Assembly: GCA_030522415.1 (NCBI GenBank)
Contig: CM060118.1
Location: 23,105,651 to 23,169,650 of the forward strand
Direction of reading: 5' to 3'
DNA from: Channallabes apus
Lineage: Eukaryota; Chordata; Actinopteri; Siluriformes; Clariidae
DNA length: 64,000 nucleotides
The notes under the pieces were generated by a model. The model was given only the letters and a program-made list of their open reading frames with translations. It searched no databases and was not told the origin of the DNA. Positions 1 to 14,129 of the stretch are shown here, one piece after another. Both the position numbers and the translations under genes were made by a program. Every line of letters starts with the position of its first letter. Within the stretch, counting starts at the first letter, position 1.

Positions 1-765
1 ATTGAAGAACCAATTATCATGTATACAGCAAGGAAAGAAAATAACTAAGATATTTGAAAGTACTAGAATTGATTTCAGAACTGTCCAAAAACAGGAAGAA
101 TAGTGATGAACTATCAGCTTCATGAAAAAATGGTCAATGTGATACAATGATCAGAGATCACGTCAAGGCTTAAAATGTAATTCCTTAAAAAAAACCCAGC
201 AGAAATAGTAAATGTTAGAGCATTTCCACATGCACAATGCAATGAGAGAATTGAAATTAAACATCAGTGTATTCATTAAATGTAAACTATTGAATTGAAA
301 AACAATTTGTAGTGAGTATAATAATAAAAAATAATCTAAGTTTGTCAGAGAGCAAATAGAAAAAATAATGTGGTCTAATGTGTCCAGACTGACCATATTC
401 CTGAGCAAAGAGCATGTGAGGGTAAGAAAGGGAAAATAACAAGGAGCAATGTATCCATCATGCATATTTCCCAATTCTATAAGCAATCCTGAGGTTGTTT
501 CATGGCAATAAAATTAAATCAGCTGAATACCTGAAGGTGCAGAATTTTAGGGTATCCCATCAATGGATTTCTTTTTTCCCTGATGGCATGGACATTTTCC
601 TGGACAACAATTAATCAAATTCAAGTTGTAAACAAAAAATCTGTGGGATTTTTTGGGGACTTTTGCTGGAGATATGAGACAGTGATTCATCTCCCTTTGT
701 CCATACAATATCTCAACCGAAAATTAATGCACTCTGGACAAAAATAAATATTGTGCTGTAAAAAA
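1..765 (+). mobile_element. Tc1-like DNA transposon relic (fragment)
   Basis: This is a decayed Tc1-like transposase region running into the left edge of the window. It shares blocks with the better preserved relic at about 33.97-35.08 kb, including 'CCCTGATGGCATG' (near 578) and the 'TGGTCT-ATG-GTCCAGA' block (near 370). The blocks occur in the same order in both copies. No open frame survives. The left end lies outside the window and the right end is approximate. Confidence 0.7.
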
Positions 766-1228
766 AATTTAGAGGCTGTGACTTTTTTATCCAATCATTA
801 ATTTTGGCAGAAACTGTAAATGAATGTTTAAACATTAGAATCACACATATGCTGTACAAGTTCTATACAATTGAGAACTTTTAGAAAGTGTGACTTTATA
901 ATTCATTAATTATTTTTTGCACATTTATGTTTAAACATTATAAATACTTTTTTCTTCTTCTTCTTCTTCTTTTTTTTTTTTGCAGAGATGTTTGTGTAGA
1001 TGGCATGCTCTGCTCTTTGCCTGTTATCACCTGCTGTAATGTGTAGGTTCCTGAGGCTCTAATGAATGGCTCTTTGTTTGGGTCAAGGGAGAACACTGCC
1101 ACCAATGACATCATCCGTTAAAAGGAAATACTGAAACATACGGAAACACTGAGATAAAAGGGGGTTTCCTATTACTATTCATATTGTAAAATAATCTGTG
1201 AAAACATAAGGGAAATATTTACCTTGAC
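766..1228. other. AT-rich non-coding DNA
   Basis: No gene is visible here. A short TTC/poly-T tract sits at about 955-981. The rest is AT-rich single-copy-looking sequence. Confidence 0.5.
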
Positions 1229-1607
1229 ATGTTCTTAACACGGCGGCACGGTGGAGTAGTGGTTAGCACTGTCGCCTTGCACCTCCAGGGTCCGGGTTCG
1301 ATTCCCGGCCAGGCTCGATTCCCGTCTCTGTGTGCATGGAGTGCATGTTCTCCCCTGTGCTTGTTGGGTTTCCTCCGGGTACTTCGGTTTCCTCCCACAG
1401 TCCAAAGACATGCAGATTAGGCTAATTGGCGTTCCCAAATTGACCATAGTGTGTGTGTGTGTGTGTGTGTGTGCTCTGCGATGGATTAGCACGCTGTCCA
1501 GGGTGTACCCTGCCTCATGCCCTGAGTCTTCTGGGATACGCTCCAGGTCCCCGCGACCCTAAATACAGGATAAAGCAGTATAGAAGATGAATGAATGTTC
1601 TTAACAC
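1229..1607 (+). mobile_element. tRNA-derived SINE (Mermaid-like), with target-site duplication
   Basis: The head carries RNA polymerase III promoter-like boxes: A-box-like TAGTGGTTAGCAC and B-box-like GGTTCGATTCC. The body contains GTTTCCTCC/CCACAGTCCAAAGACA, a (GT)n tract, and a tail of GATGAATGAATG type. The 13-base word ATGTTCTTAACAC flanks both sides (1229-1241 and 1595-1607), an intact target-site duplication. Related copies lie at 18.9 kb (+), 44.2 kb (-), 55.6 kb (-) and 60.7 kb (+). The tRNA-like head is part of the SINE, not a functional tRNA gene. Confidence 0.85.
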
Positions 1608-3038
1608 CATAGTACAACACTAATGAGTCTTCAGGGTACCAGTAGGTGGTGCAAGTGATATCAGTTTTTTTTTTTACGTATATCTGAATTTAATGGAGCT
1701 GAAATTAATATTGATAATATTATATAATATAATATTCCAAAAAAATGTCATCTAAAGACATGTTTATATACATTTTTAATATGCTTAGTGTACTTTGGCC
1801 CATTATAGGATTTTGTCTTGAAAATAAATAAATGTAATTTATAAATGAGAAAATCTAAAGAAATCACCTATGTACAGCACTGTAGTGGGAGATTTGTGGA
1901 CTATGGCGACTAACCCTAGGTGACTTTTTATAACTCATGAGGTGAATAGGAAATGACTTACATCCTTTCCTTAAATGCAAAATGTACTTGGCCAACACTT
2001 GGGGGGCAATGAGAGCATGTTAAATCAAACTGACTATTTGTTAATTGCAGTTACTAATAAAAATCCTGTTATTCACATCATCTATGTTTACACATACTGT
2101 ATGTCTCAATGTTGTAACTTTACTGATAACACATACCATGCATTTACAAGCACATTTTTTTTATTCAGCTGTCATGTTACACCATTATTAAAAAAAATTA
2201 AAAAAAACATACAGACACTGTGGTACAAGAGCCTGTGTATCCTAATACAAAAGAAACACACAGTTCTTTCTCACACAGCGTTAACATCAGCTTGGATTAC
2301 TACATCTTAACACAGTTAACAAAGAAAGCTCTGAAAAGAAGGTAAGGTAGTCATAGAGCTTGGTGACAATGTATTCATAACATTGGTTATGTTTCACACC
2401 TTGTTTTTATCCAAAAACAATATAATTTTTGGCAATAAAAAGTGATGTGTGAAGGATTAATAATATTCTTTCACATATGGAATCTCAATTACCTTTGAAT
2501 GTCCAAGATTATGTTACCTAATAGAGATACTGTAGGAAGAGGGAAACAAAAAGGTTTCAATTTTCAGGTCTATAATTAATGGTGTTGCCATAGTTGTTGT
2601 TGTTCTTGTTGTTCTTGTTGTGTCAGGAATAAATATGTTACACTGATAAGAATGTGTGTGTGTAGTGTGCAATGTGTGTGTATTGCTCATTTTTATTTCA
2701 CTCACCATATCCGACTAATTTAAAAAGTGGCAAAGAGTTTACCAGTAAAAAAAAAACTGAAGACAAAAACCGTGGAGATGTCATGAAATACTACTACAGA
2801 AAAATAGTAAGTCTGCAGTTCCTGAGAGCATGAATAAATGGAAGCCCCCCTGCTTTTTTACTGTTGCTGTATAAGGTCACTGGCTTTGTGGTTCCACTGG
2901 GGTTCAAATCCATGATTAATATCATGCAACAAGAAATGCTCACTCACACTCTCTTTTTGTGTTATATGCAAGGCACAAGTCGTTAGGTAGTGTTGAAATG
3001 TTCCATTTTCCACCTACAGTATATCTTCAGTTTATAGC

Positions 3039-3081
<43 letters not shown>

Positions 3082-4300
3082 TATACCAGCTAGAATGATA
3101 AATTCAGTAAAATATAAAATGCAGAAAAGAAGTGGTAGTTATATTATAAATATCTAAATGTAATAAAGTTAAAATATAATTTCTATTAAACATGGATATT
3201 CAACACAAAAGCAGCATGAACAAAACTGCTTGATTTGATTCATTCCCCCCCCCCCCCACATTCACTTTAAATGTGAATTTAAAGGCTAAATTATAATTTT
3301 TTTTAATCCCCTGATAATCTGTCTAACCTCTCAAAATAGGTCAAGAATGAGCAATCTGCTAAAGTTAACTTTTTTATTTACATTTTTGGCTAAAGAAAAT
3401 CATTTTAATTATTCATTTTAAATACGGTCAAATTAATCACACTGTAATTCAACCTAGAACTCAAAGTTGTATTCATTTCCATTTAAGCAAACATTGGCAC
3501 AGTTTCACTGGTAAGGATTTCTGATGTGAATTGTGGGCCTTTAGTTTTACCTACAGTGTGAGTCACACCACTTCACTCAGCGGGTGAGTGTGACTAATTT
3601 GGTAAAGAAAGCATTTAGCACACGGCGGAGCCTTTAGCAATTTATGTTCATGGATGTCACAGCATGGAGAAATGACAGGCTTTGTACACAGCATCATCTT
3701 GCTATGTCTTATTCAACCCTAAAGCAGGGGCTGCTGTCTTAAACTACAGTTCTAATAGTGGGAGCAAAGTCTCTAAACACAGTTATCTCAAGGGGAAATG
3801 AGTGTTTAAGCCACTTCATTACTTTGTACTTTTAAAATTTTAAATTAAATTTTTTTAAATTATTTACATAATTTTAGCCTACACCTTAAAATGTTTAAAT
3901 AAAAGGAAACTGGAATTAACACAGGCCTTAGTTAGTAGTGAAACTTAGAGATATCATCTGATTCATATCATAAATAGAAATCATCTGATTAAAATAAGCT
4001 GTTTAACTTTTTCTTCTTTATTAGAGAAGAATTTACATAAACATAAGGTGCAAAAAATTTTTTTTCAAAATGGTCAAAAAGAAAAAGGCTCATCGGGCAA
4101 AATTCTGCAGCTGAAAAATACCTCCTCACACTGTATCTATGATGAGTAATGAGGTAAAGAATTAAAATGGCCCAGGATGAACTATTTAAAAAACCAATAT
4201 GCACAGATCTGAATTAATATGTACAGCTACTAAGGTGTACTTTAAATTGTGCTGCAGTCTATTATTAATATTTCAGTGTTTAGTCTATGTAGATGTGATG

Positions 4301-4337
<37 letters not shown>

Positions 4338-4992
4338 CACCACGTACTGGCATGACAGGAGGATTGTAAGGTTTCTGACAGCAGTCGCCTGTCCAGTGAC
4401 GACTCCTCACTAATGGAGTGGTCAGCCAACGCTTTTATGAAAGGTGTTAAAATATCAGCGTGCTCCAGGAAAAACATACTCTCAAGTCCTGACATTTACC
4501 CTGGCCAGAGCTAGAGGGCTTGCACTTTACTAAGAGAAAAGCCTCATTGAGGGAAACTGCCGAGGTTTCCTTCTATGTTTGAAGTGGTCATGGGGAAACA
4601 CTCACTTTTTCCGTACCAACCAGCGTGGAAGAAGGTGTGCCTGGGGCTATCCCTGCTTGGACAGGGATGTATGGAAGTCCCCAGGAAATGGTGAGGGGAA
4701 ATCTGTTTTCAAAATGATTTTTTTCTTATATATACAGTATACTGTATAGTGGAGGTTTTTAGCCACTGCGGAAACCCTTTGGGTAAAGGAAAATAGTGAA
4801 TAGCTACTTTTTACAGGAAGTCAAGTTGGAACTGAAAAAATATTATTAAGGAGAAGAAGAAGAGGAAGAAGAAGAGGAAGAAGAAATATGATATAAATAC
4901 AGTATACTAAAAAAATTAACTGCAAAAGTATTCCATTCCAAGCTTTAATTTCAGTTGCAGTCCTATTTTGTTTATCAGTTTGTCTGTCTGTC

Positions 4993-5052
4993 TTTGTTTG
5001 TTTGTTTGTTTGTTTGTTTGTTTGTTTGTTTGTTTGTTTGTTTGTTTGTTTG
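4993..5052. repeat. (TTTG)n microsatellite
   Basis: About 15 near-perfect TTTG units follow a short TCTG run. On the minus strand it creates spurious Thr-Asn-Lys-Gln repeat frames. Confidence 0.95.
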
Positions 5053-5766
5053 TGAGTAACAGAACTTTTGGTTAGGTTTACACAAACTAATAGCACAAGA
5101 CCAGAACTGAACATTAAACTGCTGAGGATGGATTTCTTTGTCACTTTCAGCTGTAGTCAATCATGAATTTATTTGCAATTTCAAGAATTATATTTCATTT
5201 CAGGAACTTTACAGAGCCCAGGGGCTAATATTAAATTACTGTTATATATAAACTTCCTGTAATTAAGAAACCTTGGGAAATTATTGACCTGGCATTGACC
5301 CTTAGAGAGCTGTGAAAAATGTATTGCACCTGATTTTATGTTCAGTGTGTCACAGAGGACTGCATAATATGATTTTAAAAAATGACATATATTGTGATTG
5401 TGATTATTAACTGCATTATATAGCAATTAAAATTTTTATTTAAATGTATGTATGTAGGTAAATGCCACGTAATTGAATAAATAATCACATTGTAACATTT
5501 TCCATTACCGGATGTTTGCCAGTATATATTTAAATTTGATTAAAAATAATAATAATAATAAATACATACATTATTGACGAACTGCTCATGATTTCCTACA
5601 ATACATTACAGCCTTTTGTGATCACATAATTGCAACTGCATAATTGTGATTACATAATTGTCCATATTGTAATAACTGCGCAGGTCCATATTTATGTCAT
5701 TTCTTGCTTTTCTGATTGCATCGTAAATAATTAATTTTGTTTTTGTGTTTTGCTGAATATCATGGT

Positions 5767-5767
5767 A

Positions 5768-5859
<92 letters not shown>

Positions 5860-5866
5860 TAAATAA
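5767..5866. repeat. Compound poly-A / (AT)n / (AAAT)n microsatellite
   Basis: About 19 A are followed by about 32 AT units and then AAAT units. The alternating AT tract is self-complementary and could extrude as a cruciform. Confidence 0.95.
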
Positions 5867-8800
5867 TAGCATGTGTGAAAAAAAAACATTGAATTGAAGA
5901 CTTAAAAGACAATCTGGAATTATTCAAATTTTCAAAATATCCTTTTCTCCACAGCCAGCAATTCTTTGAAATATATTTGGAAGCTTATATTAAATTACCT
6001 GTATTAGCTGTAAAGGTTTGTGAGTGTGACTGTAACAAATAATTACACTCACAAAGATCCTGCAGGTAAAGGACATCAGAGTGGCACGTCACACCTGCTA
6101 CTGACTTGGACGCTGCCACAGCTGAGATCAATTACTCCACAGTTAACACCATGGCAATAACCTGGCAGGCAAAAAATGTGACCAAGGATGATAGGACTCA
6201 TCAATCTTCTGCTGTTCAGATGTGTCAGCCGGTGTCAATGTGCTATCATAGTTGAGCCACGGGTTCACATATACAGGCCACCGTCGTGGTGAATTTATTT
6301 TCCTTTCCTTCTTGACATATTATATGTTCTTTCATCTTTAAACAATTTATGAAATACGTTTTTGGATTTCTACATGTGCTCTCTTCTTTCATTTATTTTA
6401 CTTTGTATATAGACAAAGAGCTCATAGTTATAATAAGTCTTTCAACGTGAAAAATGTGCTGCGGGACGTTATGCTAGTTTTGCTCTGTTTGTTTTAAATC
6501 CCCTTCGGCTTATTGAGCCGTTTCAGCCTGTTGATTTTACTTCCATAACAGTCTCCTAAATCAGTCTAACACATCCCTCTGCTCCGAAGGCTGCCACTAG
6601 GATAAGATTCCTCCAGAGCTAGAGTATGGCTGTGATTGTGCGATGCTTTGGCAGAGGCCATCACTTTCCCAGCTCACCCTGTGGATGTTTTTTCAGCATG
6701 CCCAGCAGGTCTCTCATGCTCCACAATAGCAGCTTCATTCACAGCCTGAGAAGGCCAGCTGGTGTGAGAGCTAACCAAATAATAGCTCTATCTGCTCCTG
6801 CCTACTGACCTGCAGGAGAAGCACACATGACACCCTGTAAACCTGAAACACAGATTTGTGTGGGTGGGGGGAAAAAATCCCAGGAAATTTCAGAGGCTAT
6901 AAAGGGTATTAAGACCAAAGCTCGGGAGAAAAGAGGGAGTAAAAGAATTCTTGAGATCATTCAGTGTTGCAGAACCACAAGAGCTAAAGCCAGCACTTTT
7001 CACTTTAATGTTCTCTGGTTCCACTTTGTTAAAGATGAAAATAATCAGTGTTGCATGGAAAATTGGAAGCTGTTCCCATGCATATCCTATGGTATCTTAT
7101 AAAGAAAAAAGAATAGATAATAAACTTGTCTTGTCACACTTCACAGATATGCAAGAAATAAAAATAGACACCTACAGCTTATGATGCACCAAGATTTGTT
7201 TAAAATAAATAAATCAATAAATAAAATAATAATTTTTAAAAAATCAGTAAATTTAGCTATTAATACTTCAATAACACTTTGTTGACTTTTTCTGGCTATG
7301 TCTATGTTTAGAATGAGAGGGTTGTTTTCAATTTGCACAGCATGAAGATGCCTTTCAGGAGGCCTGGGTTGACCAGGTCATGACTCTGTTGATGTTTTAA
7401 CCTTTTTTTTTTTTAATGAACTAGAATTCAGTTAACTGTAGAAAGGAGTATTTCAAGATTACCGGCTGTTTTTCTCTGGGACAATCCACAGTCACACTCA
7501 CAATCTATGTGTGTATTACCTCTTTTTTTCCCACTTGCTATACTTTTGTTTTATATAATTTTAGAGCAAGCTGAATTAAGCAGTTTAAAATGTCAACTTT
7601 AACCTTTATCCTTATGACCATTTTATTTGTTTGGTATAAGAAATTGCATCAATCTTTCTTTCTTTTTCTCCATTTATCAATGTTACAGTATGCTTTTAAG
7701 TGATAGTTTTGTGCTTTTAAGTCAAAATATATCAGTGGTTTCGATCATCACCATTAACTGCATTTCCTGTATCATTTTTCATTCCTGCAACAGGATGCTT
7801 TGCTGCTTTATGTTTGTATGCATGTTTTTTAAGCCCAAGTACCAGATTTCCAGATACTTCCCGTCCTGATCCCATATGATTTGAATAGGAAAGCTAGTTG
7901 ACTTTGGAGATTGTTAACACCATGGTTTAAGCTATACGGAGGTTAATGGACAGGGGAAACCATGGAATTTGGGCTAGGATAAATAACCAGAGGGAGCAAA
8001 ATGTCCAACGTTCATAACACCAGCTGACACCTTAGTAATGCAAGATTAATATCTACACCTATATGTATAACATTAACAGGACAAAATCATGTGTCTGGAA
8101 AACTTCCCAATATAAACATACCAGCATGTAAACCTCCAACAAAGAGACAGGTTTTATTTTATTTTTATTTTATTTTATTTTACTTAATTGAATTTAATTA
8201 AATGTTTGTGTGTGATGGTTGTCAAAACCTGCTCAAACTCAAATCAGCACTATTCCACCTTCAATGCTCAAGGGATTTAATACTGTTTAAGTTAAACAGT
8301 AAGTGTTTGACCAATTTAAATAATTGTTTAGAAAACAATCGTTAAGAGATCATATGCTACTGAGGAATTTTAACGGCCATCAAAGTTAAAACTGAAATTC
8401 TCAGATAATATCTTACATTTACGAATACTTAACACTGCTTTTGACTTCTCACATGTGCATTCCATTAGTCCATCTTTTTCCAGAGCGTTGGAATGCTGTT
8501 CCTTTTGCTGTAAAACTGATCCTGTCTTCATCACCCTGGCCACATCTGAGCTGATCCAGTCAGGAACCCATAAGCTGTGCTCAGAACACACATATACACA
8601 ACTGCCCCTGTGCCAGAGTGGGTGATTGTGTGATGGGGAGTGACTTTCTGACCTGTTCACATGGCTAATAAAACATTCATAGGGAGAGAGGAATTCCAGT
8701 GTATAGTTTTCCCCTGTCTGTGATGTTTGGAATCCTGTGGTGACCCCATTGAGAGCACCATTCTGTCTGCAAACAAAGGCCTGCTGTTCCCCTCCATATC

Positions 8801-10715
8801 ATCACAGGCTAGAGCAACACTGCCAACTGCTCACTGCTAAGCCAATCAAATATTTTTCTTTCTTCACAGAAATTGTCTCAATAAATAGTGTTTCTCTGTA
8901 ATCTCCACTTCTCTATATTACTGATTTTTGCTAGCGATTTTTTTGTAGGTGGCCAAAGGTTTCGTAAGGTCTCTTGTGTTAAAAAGGGGAGAAAGACTGA
9001 GCACAGACTGACTTCCTTTGTGATTATTTACAGTACATTGTCCAGTTACCTGGCTTGGTTTGTTGTGAAAATGTGCTTCATGTTATCCAGCGTTGCAATA
9101 ATTTATTAGTTGGTGCTCAATTTTGTGACACTGTTTTAAGAAAAAGAACATGTTTTACTTTCCTACATCAGACCAGTCACACATTAATTATGTTATACAG
9201 TATCCTATTACCAAGTAGGTAAGAATAAACAAGACTTGGCTGAACTTAAACTACTGTATGTATATATTTTATAGACAGAACAGAAGATGTTGTCTTGGTT
9301 AGAAGCTGTAACATTCAGGGTCTTTGTAGCTTCAAAAAAAGAAAGATTTCTTAGTCTCTTAGTTGGTCAGACTGAATGACTTTGACCCCTAACATGATAA
9401 ATTTAGCTGATCAATTGATCTTTTGTATCATTCTTAATCATTTTATTAACAGTTAGTACAATTGCTGCTGTTGTTGTTATTATTGTTGAGCATAAGGCAG
9501 TATGAACCCGCCCCAGTGGGGGTGTGATAGCACTGTTTGTAGTTTATATTTTTGAGCTCTACATATAATAATATAGTATATCTACCAAGTTTGCCCAAAT
9601 CAATGGCCCAGTCCCTCTTATTTGTCAAACAACAACATTTGGTTTTACTTGCTGGTCAACCAATGGAACTCATTTGCATTTGAAAGAGATTTAAAATGCT
9701 AGTTTTACCAACACTATACATTTGTTAAATGGGTGAAATAATGTATGATGGAGCTCTGTTCCACCTCTGCTATGTACAGTACAGACTTCTACCGGCACCA
9801 TACCCATTACAAAGAAGCTGCTTCTTTATTCTTTATCCACTTTATTTTGGAAAATAAACAATTCCACTGTATGCCCATGAAATTGATGTCTTTCAACGTG
9901 TTTATTTTTATTATAAGTATATAATAATATAAGAAATATATATAATTCAAAGGACTAAAAGTACAAAGGATTTATCAATAGCATTTTTTAGATTAACTAT
10001 GGCAGCTGGTAATTTTCAGTAGATATGTATCTTAACATTTTTTGGCAATGGCGAAGGAAAGGGTTTCTCAAATGCTCAAAATATAAATGACTCGATTTTG
10101 AGGGTAACATAATCCCCTTGGAGTCACTTCTTGACAGTTGGTTTCATGGTCCCTAACTGCAGCCCTGCAACCCCTACCCCCTATATGTGTGAAAACCTAG
10201 CACTCAAGAAAAGTTAGTCTTGAGGTTCTGTTCACCAGTATGCTTTTGTAAATAGAAAAACTCAACAAGGCAACCTCCAAAGACACAATCTTGGTGTTGT
10301 ACATACAATGCCAAAGTTATATTCATTAACATACATACTGTGAGCTGCTGTTTCCTGAAAATGTCCCAGAGGCCTATGACCTTCACCTTCGCAAGGAACC
10401 CTCAGAGGAGCACCAGGCAGGAAATTACACACACAGGACTGGAAGCTAAATCGTTAAAGTATTATCGTTTTGCTGAAGCTTTAAGCAATTAAATAATTGT
10501 TTTCTTTGGAATGATAAAAAAGTAAGAAAATGTATTATTACGAAAACGAACCAGAGAAAGGCAAGTTTTAATTATTATGATGCTGGATTGAACTTGTAGC
10601 CAAGATTTAAAGGAAATACACACTTAGTTTTTAAACAATTGACAGATTCTGTTGCATTTTTACATAAGAAACAAAGTTGTTTTTCCATCCAACCCAAATA
10701 TCATACTTGTTGTTT

Positions 10716-11005
10716 CACACAGTATGATGCAGATCAATTCCTGCTATCAGTTTCACCCAGATGAGGATGGGTTCGCTGCTGAGTCTGGTTCCTCTCAGGG
10801 TTTCTTCCTATTACCATCTCAGGGAGTTTTTCCTTGCCACTGTCGCCCTCGGCTTGCTCATCGGGGACAATCTTATCATTTTGATTCATACTGTACACAT
10901 TCACATCTCATACAAACTTAAATTATTCTTTTGATTGTGTAAAGCTGCTTCGCAACAATGTCAATTGTTAAAAGCGCTATACAAATAAAATTGAATTGAT
11001 TTGAA
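10716..11005 (+). repeat. Dispersed fish repeat (about 290 bp), copy A
   Basis: The element contains TTCCTCTCAGGGTTTCTTCC, GGGAGTTTTTCCTTGCCACT and the tail AAGCGCTATACAAATAAAA followed by TTGAATTGA. An inverted, nearly collinear copy lies at 15.49-15.79 kb and a truncated inverted copy at 16.6 kb. It is a common dispersed element of fish genomes; I do not assign its class. Apparent reading frames inside it are not genes. Confidence 0.8.
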
Positions 11006-14000
11006 TTTAAATATAACTAGAAAGAAAAAATGGAAGTTCTGAATCTTCTTTAGCTAAGTAAGCATTGTTTACTGGTGACCCCTGAAACTATTATTACCCT
11101 CATAAAATATACTGCAATTTGAGAACATTCTGGAAGGTCAGCACTTTCTCCAAACTCATGTGATTAAAAAAAAAAAAAAAGTGCTCCCTTTTCATGTGGA
11201 GCACTGGGTCGCAGCCATTCTGGCGCTGGTTTCCAGATCCATTTGGGAATTTAGAATATCAAGTGAAACTGAACTCTTAACTTTTACCATTATGCTGCAA
11301 TTTACCAGAACGGCCCTGGATTAAATGCTCACTGATACTATCTTGAAATTGCACAGATTAGTAATGTTGTGCACATTACCACTGCAGCAATTGAAGTCAG
11401 CACCCTTATTCAATTTTCCCCGCAAAAAATTTAAATACATTTCCTAATAGCTATTAATAGTTTCATTCTGTTCCTTGTTGTTATTATTATTATTATTATT
11501 ACTACTACTACTACTACTACTAATAATAATATTTTTTTTCCTGTCTACTTCATTATAAATAATTATGGTTCTTGATGGACTACAAAGCTATAATATCAAC
11601 ATGGGCTTATGTAGAGTTAGGAAACCTTTATAAGATCAGCCTTTCAGGTTGAAGCTTCCTTGCTTTCAGTTAGAACCCTCATCTTTGAGGTACTAAAAGC
11701 ATAAGATTCAGAAGTCTGGGTATGTGCATCATGTGTACAATAATAAAAAAAAATTTAAATGGCATGAATTTTAAAACAGGTATAAATAAAGAAACTGGGG
11801 AATGGTAAAGTGGTCACTCTTCACAAATCTTACTTACTGTATATTGCCAGGTCCGCATGGGAGCACTAAACAGATTTATCTTCAGCTCTGCTTTTGCTGC
11901 AGACCAACTGTATATATATATATATATTGCTGACTTAATGAATCTAAATACCCATAGGTCAAATTCCATTCTTTCCTTCTTTGTAATTTAGAAAGTTTTG
12001 GCACATGTTTCAAACAGCCTTTATTTTGAAAGATACAGGTAAAGACAAGTGTTAAATGTGTCTAGACATTTGTGGTTAAACTAATTAATGAGTTTGTCTT
12101 GCTCTTCATACAGCGTTTGATCAAAAAGTGTTTGTTATACAGCCTGAGGAATTTTTTTTTTTACTTGTGTAAGGTTAAATGAAGTACAGTTTGAAGTTAG
12201 TGCTTTGTAATTGTTTGTTTATTATGGACTAGAAAGGTACACAAACTTAAACTAAACCTGGTATTATGTTACAAAAGAGAAATCTTTTATGTGGCACACT
12301 TTGCTTTTGGGCGGGTTCATAAATCACTGGAAAGGTGTACACAGATAAAGCACCATGAATCACAGTCTTATAGGATTTTATACTAAAAGAAAACGGGAGC
12401 GTTTGTGAGGCTGTAGCTTCCATTGTAAGAAAAGGACAGATGTACATACTGGCTATTCTAACATCTGGACGTATTTTTCTATATGTGGGGAAAGAAAGAC
12501 ATGGAAATATGAGACACTTTTTCAGGTTTTGTTGGAAGACATTTGTATGCCACCTGAGAAAAAAATATATTTCGTAGCTACATCTACTAAGTTAGTAAAA
12601 CTTCATCCGCTAGCTAACCGGCATCAAAACTCTAGCTGTCACATAAACTCCCTAGCAACAAATCTAGCAAGTTTTTGAAAAGTTCTACTTGATCAATGTC
12701 AATAACCAATCACTCTTGTTCAAGATCAATCCCTGACAGAAAAAGAAAGAAAAAAAGCAGACAGCAAATGCAACAAATTCTCTCTACCTTGCTCTGCCTA
12801 ACACATCCACACCCATAAATCTCCTCTTGAGCCTTCCTCTTTTCTTCCTGCCTAGCAGCTCCATTTCTAACATTTTCTTGATATACTCCTCAAGATGAGC
12901 AAAAATTTTTTAAATACATTTTAACTTAATAAACATGTGCGGTCTTGATATACGAGAAGTACAGGTACGCATGCCTTGTCTGCCAAGCATCACTTGATCA
13001 CAACTGAGCCAATGGTTCTTCTCTCTCTCGTGCTGTGGGATTGTTTCTTAATGTCTCCCATGCTCAGTCTCAGTGCATGGGACTTTTGCATCAGTCAACT
13101 TTTTAAAAAGTTGGTGGTTCCTTTTGCAAAATACAACCTTCCTCTTTTGGGTTTTCATTTGGCTAATTTTTTATAAGAATGACTATAAGAGAAAAATTAT
13201 GAAGAATCCTTGAGTGGAACCTGACCCATAAGGAACCCTCTGGGTGTCTTTGATATCATCTAGTGACATCTACTGTAGCAACTTTTTAAGCATGCATTAG
13301 CCACTTTCCACTGAGTTGGCAGGTCGGAGTATACCACCCATTACTGTATGACCTAAAAAACATTTCCAGTCAAAGCAGTACTACTGTAAACACATTCTTA
13401 ACATTTAAAATTAAAAACTAGTTACAGTAATTTTGTAGCCTTGGCAAACTTGGATGGTTAACTTCAAAAGCATAATTGGTTTGCATTGCTAAGTTAGCAG
13501 TGCATCCCTCTATTTTGATTAACTTCTATACCATTTTAAATTCATAGCCGTTTTAGTACAGTACTTGTGATATGATTTTATGTCAATCTGTGTTGCCTTG
13601 AGTGCAGAGAGCAGTACCACTGTGGTCACATAAGCCTTTTATTACATTCAGGGTCTATACTTTACCACTTGCTTTAATGACATGCTGGTGGTTTCTAAAT
13701 ATTTCTTGGTTTGGAATTGCTTTTTAAAATGAAATGACTAACTTCCAAAGACAAGAAGACACAAAGCTCAAGGTTTTATTTAAGCAGACATGTGTTGAGG
13801 AGGATTCCAGTACCTGTTATCATGTTTGTATTGTGACTTTGTTATCAGTGCATTGAATCCTGGCTTTTAAAAAATGCCTACTCAGCATTCAAAGGTTAAA
13901 ATACACATGACAAACGTGTCAGACAGCTGAGAAATCAGTGTTGATTTAGGAAGTCTCAGTTTGCTCACACAGGCATATGACAAACATGATTGAGTTGCTT

Positions 14001-14125
14001 TGGTGAGATAATGCATTCAAGAGTCACAAGGTAAATAAATATTGCAAAATGAAGGTTAATATTTTCCTTAAAAAATTGTGCTACTAGCCACTGTTAGTTA
14101 GTTAGCTAGTCACTTTAGTTAATTT
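11006..14125. other. Gene-free AT-rich stretch
   Basis: No exon is recognisable. It holds a composite ATT/ACT/AAT microsatellite at 11478-11531 and a short (TA)n at about 11911-11927. The remainder is unassigned unique-looking DNA. Confidence 0.5.
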
Positions 14126-14129
14126 ATGT

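Larger units (their letters stand above)
1608..10715. other. Gene-free stretch with microsatellites
   Basis: I recognise no exon here. Microsatellites are (GA)n at 3044-3076, (CA)n at 4302-4335, GAA-rich DNA at about 4850-4886, (TTTG)n at 4993-5052, and poly-A/(AT)n/(AAAT)n at 5767-5866. Less AT-rich, repeat-poor stretches at about 3.48-3.80, 6.02-6.27 and 8.38-8.83 kb could be regulatory, but nothing in the sequence proves it. Open frames in this region are short and lack splice context or recognisable domains. Confidence 0.5.

Noticed and set aside
1262..1320. tRNA gene suggested by A-box and B-box-like sequences
   Set aside because: These boxes belong to the SINE head; the cloverleaf is not intact and the same block recurs in all copies.
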